From Massilia sp. (GTDB taxonomy: Bacteria; Pseudomonadota; Gammaproteobacteria; Burkholderiales; Burkholderiaceae_D): a DNA stretch of 6,212 bases. A program made the position numbers and the translations under genes. The stretch spans positions 1,017-7,228 of the forward strand of contig DNCF01000131.1 in NCBI GenBank assembly GCA_003484545.1. The letters are read 5' to 3'. Position 1 is the stretch's first letter, and each line of letters begins with the position of its first letter. This document shows, one piece after another, positions 1 through 5,003 of the stretch. The notes below the pieces were generated by a model. It saw only the letters and a program-made list of their open reading frames with translations. It searched no databases and was not told where the DNA came from.

Positions 1-147
1 GTAGGGTGGGCACTCGTGCCCACGCGGTATGGTACTGATGATATGCCGCGAAACCCGAACCAGCGCCACGATCTCGGCATAACGGGCTTTGTCCTGCGTA
101 CCGACTGATCCGATGCCGTACCGCGTGGGCACAAGTGCCCACCCTAC
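1..147. repeat. REPIN/BIME-like pair of inverted REP palindromes
   Basis: Positions 1-29 and 119-147 are inverted copies of each other with one mismatch (the loop base, TC against AA context). Each arm is itself a hairpin: GTGGGCAC, a 2-nt loop, GTGCCCAC at 6-23 and again at 125-142, flanked by GTAGG/CCTAC and CGCGGTA/TACCGCG. The 89-bp interior adds GGTAC/GTACC (31-35 with 98-102) and TATGCCG/CGGCATA (42-48 with 75-81) as further nested pairing. Two REP hairpins in opposite orientation around a short spacer is the architecture of a REPIN or BIME. These are non-autonomous elements normally mobilised by a RAYT transposase, and none is encoded here. There is no supported gene in 1-193. The element starts at the first base of the window, so its true left end may lie outside. 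It sits just downstream of the asd terminator, a typical intergenic position for REPs. Family membership is inferred from structure. Confidence 0.75.
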
Positions 148-148
148 G

Positions 149-186
149 AAAACTACCAAACGGGCGCCGCGAATCTCGCGGCGCCC
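149..186 (-). terminator. Rho-independent-type terminator after asd
   Basis: A perfect 10-bp GC-rich stem (GGGCGCCGCG at 162-171 pairing with CGCGGCGCCC at 177-186, 5-nt loop) begins 7 bases after the asd stop codon. On the minus strand it is followed by GTTTGGTAGTTTTC. The T tract is interrupted, so it may be imperfect. The REP hairpin at 125-142 lies directly behind it and could act as a second barrier or protect the mRNA 3' end. Confidence 0.7.
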
Positions 187-193
187 ATGTCGA

Positions 194-1321
194 TTACTTG
201 TCCAGCACGATGCGCAGCATGCGGCGCAGCGGCTCGGCGGCGCCCCACAGCAGCTGGTCGCCGACGGTGAAGGCCGACAGGTAGTCCGGGCCCATCGACA
301 TCTTGCGCACGCGGCCGACCGGGATGCGCAGGGTGCCGGTGACGGCGGCCGGGGTCAGGTCGACGATCGAGGCTTCGCGCGTGTTCGGCACGAACTTCAC
401 CCACTCGTTGTCCGAGGCGATGATGTCGTTGATCTCGTCCAGCGGCACGTCCTTTTTCAGCTTGATGGTCAGCGCCTGCGAGTGGCAGCGCATCGCGCCG
501 ATGCGCACGCACAGGCCGTCGACCGGGATCGCCGCCGTACCGAAGCCTTCGCCGCGGCCGAGGATCTTGTTGGTCTCGGCGCCGGCCTTCCACTCTTCCT
601 TCGACTGGCCGTTGCCCAGGTCCTTGTCGATCCAGGGGATCAGGTTGCCGCCCAGCGGCACGCCGAACTGTTTCGTTTCGTCGGCGCTCAAGCCGTGCTG
701 GGTCGCCAGCACGGTGCGATCGATTTCCAGGATGGCCGAGGCCGGGTCGTCCAGCAGGTGCTTGACCGAGCTGTTGATGGTGCCGAACTGGGTCAGCAGT
801 TCGCGCATGTGCTGGGCGCCGCCGCCCGATGCGGCCTGGTAGGTCATGGAGGTCATCCACTCGACCAGGTCGTTCTTGAACAGGCCGCCCAGGCCCATCA
901 GCATGCACGAGACGGTGCAGTTACCGCCGACGAAGTTCTTCACGCCGCGCGACATGGCGTTCTTGATCACGTCCAGGTTGACCGGATCGAGCACGATGAT
1001 GGCGTCGTCCTTCATGCGCAGGGTCGAGGCGGCGTCGATCCAGTAGCCGTTCCAGCCGCTAGCCCTCAGCTGCGGATAGACTTCGGTCGTGTAGTCGCCG
1101 CCCTGGCAGGAGATGATGATCTCGCACTTCGACAGTTCGGCGATATCGGTGGCGCTTTTCAGTTTGGTCTCGTTCTTCGCCATTGCGGGGGCGTCGCCGC
1201 CCGGATTCGACGTGGTGAAGAACACCGGCTCGATATGGTCGAAATCGCCCTCATCCTGCATGCGCTTCATGAGGACCGACCCGACCATCCCGCGCCAACC
1301 AACCAGACCTACTAGTTTCAT
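194..1321 (-). CDS. asd: Aspartate-semialdehyde dehydrogenase
   Basis: NADPH-dependent cytoplasmic enzyme that converts L-aspartyl-4-phosphate to L-aspartate-4-semialdehyde. This is the branch point to lysine/diaminopimelate, threonine and methionine. The 375-residue product is close to the 367 of E. coli Asd and of the same Gram-negative type. Visible landmarks are the nucleotide-binding start GWRGMVGS (9-16), the catalytic cysteine C135 in GGNCTVSC, Q162 in YQAASGGG, R273, and the acid-base histidine H280 in RCHSQALTIKLKK. Two ATG codons are adjacent. I chose the second (1321) because AAAGGG (1329-1334) then stands 7 nt away, and the protein begins MKLVGLVGWRGM like E. coli Asd. The upstream ATG at 1324 would add one Met. 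It is the last gene of the leu cluster, 102 bp after leuB, and a hairpin/T-tract in that gap may separate its expression. A perfect-looking terminator follows. It appears complete and intact. Confidence 0.97.
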   Translation of the reverse strand: MKLVGLVGWRGMVGSVLMKRMQDEGDFDHIEPVFFTTSNPGGDAPAMAKNETKLKSATDIAELSKCEIIISCQGGDYTTEVYPQLRASGWNGYWIDAASTLRMKDDAIIVLDPVNLDVIKNAMSRGVKNFVGGNCTVSCMLMGLGGLFKNDLVEWMTSMTYQAASGGGAQHMRELLTQFGTINSSVKHLLDDPASAILEIDRTVLATQHGLSADETKQFGVPLGGNLIPWIDKDLGNGQSKEEWKAGAETNKILGRGEGFGTAAIPVDGLCVRIGAMRCHSQALTIKLKKDVPLDEINDIIASDNEWVKFVPNTREASIVDLTPAAVTGTLRIPVGRVRKMSMGPDYLSAFTVGDQLLWGAAEPLRRMLRIVLDK

Positions 1322-1328
1322 CATTCAT

Positions 1329-1334
1329 CCCTTT
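1329..1334 (-). promoter_or_regulatory. asd ribosome binding site
   Basis: AAAGGG on the minus strand lies 4 nt before the ATG at 1324 and 7 nt before the ATG at 1321. The spacing favours the second ATG as the asd start. Confidence 0.55.
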
Positions 1335-1339
1335 GTGAT

Positions 1340-1352
1340 GGGGCGTCGCCCC
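1340..1352 (-). other. GC hairpin in the asd 5' region
   Basis: GGGGC-GAC-GCCCC forms a 5-bp all-GC stem with a 3-nt loop. It ends 5 nt before the AAAGGG ribosome site of asd. It has no T tract in the direction of transcription, so it is not a terminator by itself. It could stabilise a processed 5' end or affect ribosome loading. The function is inferred only from position. Confidence 0.4.
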
Positions 1353-1375
1353 TTGAATCTATCAATATGCCGCCG

Positions 1376-1398
1376 TAAAAAAACGGGGTATCTACCCT
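1376..1398 (-). terminator. Possible terminator or attenuator between leuB and asd
   Basis: On the minus strand GGGTA-GA-TACCC (1386-1397) is a short 5-bp hairpin, followed by CCG-type bases and seven consecutive T residues (1377-1383). A wider pairing of CGTAAAA with TTTTACG brackets the same segment, giving an alternative larger stem. It lies about 25 bp after the leuB stop and 55 bp before asd. The inner stem is weak, so it may reduce rather than stop read-through. No convincing promoter for asd was found in the remaining gap. Confidence 0.45.
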
Positions 1399-1423
1399 AT
1401 CACGGTTTTACGCTGTCTGCACG

Positions 1424-2509
1424 TCAGCCCAACGCCTTGACGACGGCGTCGCCCATCTGTTCGGTGCTGACGCGGGTCGTGCCTTCCTCGAAGATGTCGG
1501 CGGTGCGCAGGCCCTGTGCCAGGACCTGCTTGACGGCGGCTTCGACGCGGTCGGCCTGTTCCGCCTTGCCCAGCGAGAAGCGCAGCATCATCGCGGCCGA
1601 CAGGATGGTCGCCAGCGGATTGGCGATGCCCTGCCCCGCGATGTCCGGCGCCGAGCCGTGCGAGGGTTCGTACAGGCCCTTGTTGTTGGCGTCCAGCGAG
1701 GCCGATGGCAGCATGCCGATCGAGCCGGTCAGCATCGCGGCCGCGTCGGACAGGATGTCGCCGAACATGTTGCCGGTGACGATGACGTCGAACTTCTTCG
1801 GCGCGCGCACCAGCTGCATCGCCGCGTTGTCGACGTACATGTGCTCGAGCGCGACGTCCGGATAATCCTTGTGCACCTCGGTGACGATGTCGCGCCAGAA
1901 CTGGAAGGTTTCCAGCACGTTCGCCTTGTCGACGCTGGTCACGCGCCTGTCGCGCTTTTGCGCGGCCTGGAAGGCGACGTGGGCGATGCGGCGGATCTCG
2001 CCTTCGGCGTAGCGCATGGTATCGAAACCTTCGCGCTGGCCCTGGAACGGGCCGTCCGGGCATTCGCGCACGCCGCGCGGCTTGCCGAAATAGATGTCGC
2101 CGGTCAGTTCGCGGATGATCAGGATGTCCAGGCCCGAGACCACTTCCGGTTTCAGGGTCGAGGCGCCGGCCAGTTCCGGATACAGGATGGCCGGACGCAG
2201 GTTGGCGAACAGGCCCAGCTCGCGGCGCAGGCCGAGGATCGCCTGCTCGGGGCGCAGCGCGCGCTCGAGCGTGTCGTACTTGTAGTCGCCGACGGCGCCG
2301 AACAGGACGGCATCGGCCTCCTTCGCCAGCTTCAGGGTCGCTTCCGGCAGCGGGTGGCCGTGGGCCGCGTAGCCGGCGCCGCCCACTTCCGCGCGCTCCA
2401 TCTCGAAGGATTCGCCGAGGGCTTCCAGCACGCGCACGGCCTGGGCCATGATTTCGGGACCGATGCCGTCGCCCGGCAGGATGGCGATCTTGTTCATATG
2501 CGTGGTCAT
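1424..2509 (-). CDS. leuB: 3-isopropylmalate dehydrogenase
   Basis: Cytoplasmic NAD-dependent beta-decarboxylating dehydrogenase that converts 3-isopropylmalate to 2-oxoisocaproate, the third step of leucine synthesis. The 361-residue length is normal for the family. Landmarks are PGDGIGPEI (12-20), the substrate arginines R95, R105 and R133 (IIRELTGDIYFGKPRG), Y140, K195 in SVDKANVL, and the metal-binding aspartates D227 (YVDNAAMQ), D251 and D255 (NMFGDILSDAA). The NAD-binding segment is YEPSHGSAPDIAGQGIANP (280-298). These match the published catalytic set of Thermus LeuB by alignment from memory. I chose the ATG at 2509 because AAAGA lies about 8 nt upstream. A second in-frame ATG four codons later (2497) gives MNKIAILPGDG and is the main alternative, but no ribosome site precedes it. 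The gene starts 11 nt after the leuD stop, so it is co-transcribed and perhaps coupled to leuD. Confidence 0.97.
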   Translation of the reverse strand: MTTHMNKIAILPGDGIGPEIMAQAVRVLEALGESFEMERAEVGGAGYAAHGHPLPEATLKLAKEADAVLFGAVGDYKYDTLERALRPEQAILGLRRELGLFANLRPAILYPELAGASTLKPEVVSGLDILIIRELTGDIYFGKPRGVRECPDGPFQGQREGFDTMRYAEGEIRRIAHVAFQAAQKRDRRVTSVDKANVLETFQFWRDIVTEVHKDYPDVALEHMYVDNAAMQLVRAPKKFDVIVTGNMFGDILSDAAAMLTGSIGMLPSASLDANNKGLYEPSHGSAPDIAGQGIANPLATILSAAMMLRFSLGKAEQADRVEAAVKQVLAQGLRTADIFEEGTTRVSTEQMGDAVVKALG

Positions 2510-2520
2510 GCGTTCGTCTT

Positions 2521-3168
2521 TCAGATGGTGTTGGCCAGCCAGGGCTGGCGCGCCAGGTGGCGTTCCTCGAAGGCGCGGATCTCGTCGGCGTGGCGCAGGG
2601 TCAGGCCAATGTCGTCCAGGCCGTTGAGCAGGCAGTACTTGCGGAACTCGTCGATGGCGAACTCGAAACCGATGCGCCCGTCGGGCGTGCGCAGCACCTG
2701 GTTTTCCAGGTCGACCACGAGTTTGAAGCCGTCAAATGCCTTTACTTCGTTGAACAGCTGGTCGACCTGCGCTTCGCTCAGCACGATCGGCAGCAGGCCG
2801 CTCTTGTAGCAGTTGTTGAAGAAGATGTCGGCAAAGCTCGGCGCGACGATCGCCCGGAAGCCGTACTGCTGCAGCGCCCAGGGCGCGTGCTCGCGCGAGG
2901 AGCCGCAGCCGAAGTTCTTGCGGGTCAGCAGGATCGACGCGCCCTGGTAGCGCGGCTGGTTCAGCACGAAGTCCGGATTCAACGGACGGGTGCTGCAGTC
3001 CTGGCCCGGCTCGCCGTGGTCGAGATAGCGCCACTCGTCGAACAGGTTCGGGCCGAAGCCGGTGCGCCGGATCGATTTCAGGAACTGCTTCGGAATGATG
3101 GCGTCGGTGTCGACGTTGGCGCGGTCGAGCGGCGCCACCAGGCCTTCGTGTACGGTGAATTTATCCAT
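2521..3168 (-). CDS. leuD: 3-isopropylmalate dehydratase, small subunit
   Basis: Small (swivel-domain) subunit of isopropylmalate isomerase. It pairs with LeuC to interconvert 2- and 3-isopropylmalate through an aconitase-like reaction. The product is 215 residues, the usual length in beta-proteobacteria and slightly longer than the 201 of E. coli. Landmarks are the N-terminal VAPLDRANVDTDAIIPKQFL (11-30), the FGCGSSREHAPWAL loop (86-99) that contacts the substrate carboxylate, and SFADIFFNNCYKSGLLPI (111-128). The frame is open further upstream to 3294, but that extension overlaps the lipoprotein gene and is not conserved-looking. The ATG at 3168 is preceded by GGGAG at 3176-3180, 7 nt away, and begins MDKFTVHEGLVAPLDR as family members do. 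The leuC gene is separated from it by the 40-residue lipoprotein gene. Confidence 0.97.
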   Translation of the reverse strand: MDKFTVHEGLVAPLDRANVDTDAIIPKQFLKSIRRTGFGPNLFDEWRYLDHGEPGQDCSTRPLNPDFVLNQPRYQGASILLTRKNFGCGSSREHAPWALQQYGFRAIVAPSFADIFFNNCYKSGLLPIVLSEAQVDQLFNEVKAFDGFKLVVDLENQVLRTPDGRIGFEFAIDEFRKYCLLNGLDDIGLTLRHADEIRAFEERHLARQPWLANTI

Positions 3169-3175
3169 GCTCCTG

Positions 3176-3180
3176 CTCCC
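3176..3180 (-). promoter_or_regulatory. leuD ribosome binding site
   Basis: GGGAG on the minus strand lies 7 nt before the ATG at 3168. A second purine run, AGGAG (3170-3174), lies only 1 nt from the start and is too close to serve it. The site settles the leuD start against the longer open frame. Confidence 0.6.
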
Positions 3181-3199
3181 GAATCTGTTGTCTTCGTTG

Positions 3200-3322
3200 T
3201 TACTTGCCGCCGGCGCCGGTGACGACCTGGCCGACTTTCTGCACGTCGCGGCCGATGCCGGAAATCGTGTTGCAGCCCGCGAGAGCGATGGCAATCAGGG
3301 AGAGGGCGAAAACTTTTTTCAT
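3200..3322 (-). CDS. Entericidin-like small lipoprotein
   Basis: A 40-residue product: MKK, a hydrophobic stretch VFALSLIAIA, then the lipobox LAGC (14-17), giving a mature peptide of 24 residues starting at C17. The mature part, CNTISGIGRDVQKVGQVVTG, matches the entericidin EcnA/EcnB family pattern (CNT..G.G.D...G). N at +2 is not the inner-membrane retention residue, so outer-membrane localisation is expected. Entericidin A/B in E. coli form an antidote/toxin lipoprotein pair. Family members in beta-proteobacteria usually stand alone and their role is unclear, so I assign no toxin function. It is inserted between leuC (39 nt) and leuD (31 nt) in the same direction. No clear Shine-Dalgarno is seen before the ATG, so translation may be weak or coupled. 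A short gene of this kind between leuC and leuD is, as I recall, common in Burkholderiales. Confidence 0.88.
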   Translation of the reverse strand: MKKVFALSLIAIALAGCNTISGIGRDVQKVGQVVTGAGGK

Positions 3323-3361
3323 GGTGTGTCGATGGGTTGAATGTGAATGAAAGATTGCGAA

Positions 3362-4762
3362 TCAGAGGGCGCGCACGTCGACGAAGTGACCTGCGATGCC
3401 CGCCGCGGCGGCCATGGCCGGCGACACCAGGTGGGTGCGTCCGCCCTGGCCCTGGCGGCCTTCGAAGTTGCGGTTCGAGGTCGAGGCGCAGCGCTCGCCC
3501 GGCTCGAGGCGGTCGGCGTTCATCGCCAGGCACATCGAGCATCCCGGTTCGCGCCACTCGAAGCCGGCGGCCTTGAAGATTTTATCAAGACCTTCGCGCT
3601 CGGCCTGCTCTTTCACCAGGCCGGAGCCCGGCACCACCAGCGCCAGCTTGACGTTCGAGGCGCGCTGGCGCCCGCGCACGACGGCGGCCGCGGCGCGCAG
3701 GTCCTCGATGCGCGAATTGGTGCAGGAACCGATGAAGACCTTGTCGATGCGGATGTCCTCGATCGCGGTGTTCGGTTCGAGCGCCATGTAGGTCAGCGCC
3801 TTCTCCATGGCGTCGCGGCGCACGGCGTCCTTTTCCTGCTCGGGATCGGGCACGCGGCCGTCGATCGAGGTCACCATCTCGGGCGAGGTGCCCCAGGTGA
3901 CCTGGGGACGGATCTCGCGCGCGTCGAGGGTGACGACCATGTCGAACTTCGCGCCCGGATCGGTGTGCAGGGTGCGCCAGTAGGCCACCGCCTGTTCCCA
4001 TTGCGGGCCAACCGGGGAAAACGGACGGCCTTTCACGTACTCGATGGTGGTGTCGTCGACCGCCACCATGCCGGCGCGCGCGCCCGCTTCGATCGCCATG
4101 TTACAGACCGTCATGCGGCCTTCCATCGACAGCGAGCGGATGGTCGAGCCGGCGAATTCGATGGCGTAGCCGGTGCCGCCGGCGGTGCCGATCTTGCCGA
4201 TCACGGCCAGCACGATGTCCTTCGCGGTTACGCCCGGCGGCAGCTCGCCGTCGACCTGGACCAGCATGGCTTTCGACTTCTTGGCCAGCAGCGTCTGGGT
4301 CGCCAGCACGTGCTCGACCTCGGAGGTGCCGATGCCGTGCGCCAGGCAGCCGAAGGCGCCGTGGGTCGAGGTGTGCGAGTCGCCGCAGACCACCGTCATG
4401 CCCGGCAGGGTCGCGCCCTGCTCCGGGCCGATCACGTGGACGATGCCCTGGCGCTTGTCGTTCATGTTGAAGTAGGTGAGGCCGAAGCTCTTCGTATTCG
4501 CGTCGAGCGTCTCGACCTGCAGGCGCGACGTCGGGTCGGCGATGCCTTCGCGGCGGTCGGTGGTCGGGACGTTGTGGTCGGCCACCGCCAGGTTGGCGGA
4601 GGTGCGCCACAGGCCGCGGCCGGCTTCGCGCAGGCCCTCGAAAGCCTGCGGGCTGGTGACTTCGTGGACCAGGTGGCGGTCGATGTACAGCACCGTCGTG
4701 CCGTCGGCGTCGGCACGCACGACGTGGGCATCCCAGAGTTTGTCGTAGAGGGTCTTTAACAT
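3362..4762 (-). CDS. leuC: 3-isopropylmalate dehydratase, large subunit
   Basis: Large, iron-sulfur subunit of isopropylmalate isomerase, acting with LeuD in the second step of leucine synthesis. The product is 466 residues, the same as E. coli LeuC. The [4Fe-4S] ligands are C347 (FIGSCTNSRIEDL), C408 and C411 (EPGCSMCLAMN). Other landmarks are DRHLVHEVTSPQAFEGL (28-44), VCGDSHTSTHGAFG (125-138), GTSEVEHVLATQ (145-156) and the C-terminal TSNRNFEGRQG (428-438). The open frame continues upstream to 4912 but runs across the promoter. The ATG at 4762 begins MLKTLYDKLWDAHVV like the family and has AGGAAA 4 nt upstream. It is the first gene of the leu operon, with its own promoter about 37 bp ahead. 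It appears intact. Confidence 0.98.
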   Translation of the reverse strand: MLKTLYDKLWDAHVVRADADGTTVLYIDRHLVHEVTSPQAFEGLREAGRGLWRTSANLAVADHNVPTTDRREGIADPTSRLQVETLDANTKSFGLTYFNMNDKRQGIVHVIGPEQGATLPGMTVVCGDSHTSTHGAFGCLAHGIGTSEVEHVLATQTLLAKKSKAMLVQVDGELPPGVTAKDIVLAVIGKIGTAGGTGYAIEFAGSTIRSLSMEGRMTVCNMAIEAGARAGMVAVDDTTIEYVKGRPFSPVGPQWEQAVAYWRTLHTDPGAKFDMVVTLDAREIRPQVTWGTSPEMVTSIDGRVPDPEQEKDAVRRDAMEKALTYMALEPNTAIEDIRIDKVFIGSCTNSRIEDLRAAAAVVRGRQRASNVKLALVVPGSGLVKEQAEREGLDKIFKAAGFEWREPGCSMCLAMNADRLEPGERCASTSNRNFEGRQGQGGRTHLVSPAMAAAAGIAGHFVDVRAL

Positions 4763-4766
4763 GCGG

Positions 4767-4772
4767 TTTCCT
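4767..4772 (-). promoter_or_regulatory. leuC ribosome binding site
   Basis: AGGAAA on the minus strand, 4 nt before the ATG at 4762. It fixes the leuC start against the longer upstream open frame. Confidence 0.65.
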
Positions 4773-4805
4773 GTGGCGGGCGCCTGAAAATGGGGAGCGT
4801 TTTCG

Positions 4806-4834
4806 ATTATGCACACAATTGTGCAGTGCGGCAA
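4806..4834 (-). promoter_or_regulatory. Sigma-70-type promoter of the leu operon
   Basis: On the minus strand a -35 box TTGCCG (4829-4834) is followed after exactly 17 bp by a -10 box CATAAT (4806-4811). Transcription should start near 4799, giving a leader of about 36 nt. That leader has no leucine-codon run and no terminator stem, so enteric-type ribosome-mediated attenuation is not present. Control is more likely by a protein at the overlapping palindrome. Sigma-70 assignment is by consensus match only. Confidence 0.7.
4810..4825. promoter_or_regulatory. Palindromic operator candidate over the leu promoter
   Basis: TGCACA-CAAT-TGTGCA is a 16-bp palindrome with 6-bp arms. A shifted perfect 10-bp palindrome, CACAATTGTG (4814-4823), lies inside it. 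It covers the -10 box edge and most of the spacer, where a bound repressor would block RNA polymerase. The regulator is not in the window and cannot be named from the site. Confidence 0.5.
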
Positions 4835-4863
4835 GCGCACCCCTTCCGCATGATTCTGCCAAT

Positions 4864-4914
4864 ATGCGAGCATCAATGCAAATTTTATTTGCACGTAAAT
4901 ACTTGAATGCAAAT
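4864..4914. repeat. Cluster of ATGC/TGCAAAT half-sites upstream of the leu promoter
   Basis: A run of overlapping small palindromes: ATGC-GA-GCAT (4864-4873), GCAT-CA-ATGC (4870-4879), and TGCAAAT-TTT-ATTTGCA (4877-4893). A direct copy of AATGCAAAT occurs at 4875-4883 and 4906-4914. The segment is A/T-rich in a GC-rich background and ends about 30 bp before the -35 box. It could hold activator or Lrp/LysR-type binding sites, act as an UP-like element, or only be a low-GC intergenic composition. The repetition is visible; the role is inferred. Confidence 0.4.
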
Positions 4915-4949
4915 AAAAAAAGCCTGCGCACGCGGTGCACAGGCTTTTT
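4915..4949. terminator. Strong terminator after cheA, usable from both sides
   Basis: A stem of 10 pairs with one mismatch (AGCCTG, then GCAC, loop GCG, GTGC, CAGGCT; 4921-4945) is flanked by an A7 run (4915-4921) on one side and T5 (4945-4949) on the other. For the minus strand this gives a stem followed by T7, a classic intrinsic terminator ending the cheA transcript and insulating the leu promoter. On the plus strand T5 follows the stem, but no plus-strand gene leads into it. Confidence 0.85.
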
Positions 4950-4954
4950 GTTGC

Positions 4955-4973
4955 CGGGACCGGATTGGTCCCG
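4955..4973 (-). other. Hairpin between cheA stop and its terminator
   Basis: CGGGACC (4955-4961) pairs perfectly with GGTCCCG (4967-4973) around a 5-nt loop. It lies about 30 nt past the cheA stop and just ahead of the main terminator stem. It has no T tract of its own. It may stabilise the cheA mRNA 3' end or help termination. Confidence 0.55.
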
Positions 4974-5003
4974 ATTCACGACTTTGGTGCGGCCGGGCGA
5001 AGC

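Noticed and set aside
1050..1070. CTAG-containing, rare-codon patch (AGG GCT AGC) in asd, possibly a foreign insert
   Set aside because: The encoded LRASGWNGYW matches the normal Asd sequence with no length change, so it is only local codon variation.
89..1315. A 408-codon open frame on the plus strand across asd
   Set aside because: It lies fully opposite asd, whose catalytic motifs are clear. The plus-strand product is low-complexity (rich in H, R, A, D, V), as expected from the antisense of GC-rich coding DNA.
1658..2809. A 383-codon open frame on the plus strand across leuB and leuD
   Set aside because: It spans two well-supported minus-strand genes and the gap between them and has no domain signature.
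3169..3294. N-terminal extension of LeuD by 42 codons
   Set aside because: It overlaps the lipoprotein gene in another frame, is Ser/Ala/Arg-rich without family similarity, and the ATG at 3168 has a well-placed GGGAG.
3347..4759. A 470-codon open frame on the plus strand across leuC
   Set aside because: It mirrors leuC almost end to end, has no recognisable motif, and has the same H/R/A/D-rich antisense composition. It is a shadow.
4763..4799. Leucine attenuator or leader peptide before leuC
   Set aside because: The leader is about 36 nt, has no run of leucine codons, and holds no antiterminator/terminator pair.
4763..4912. N-terminal extension of LeuC by 50 codons
   Set aside because: The extension would be encoded by the promoter and operator region; family length (466) and the AGGAAA site support the start at 4762.
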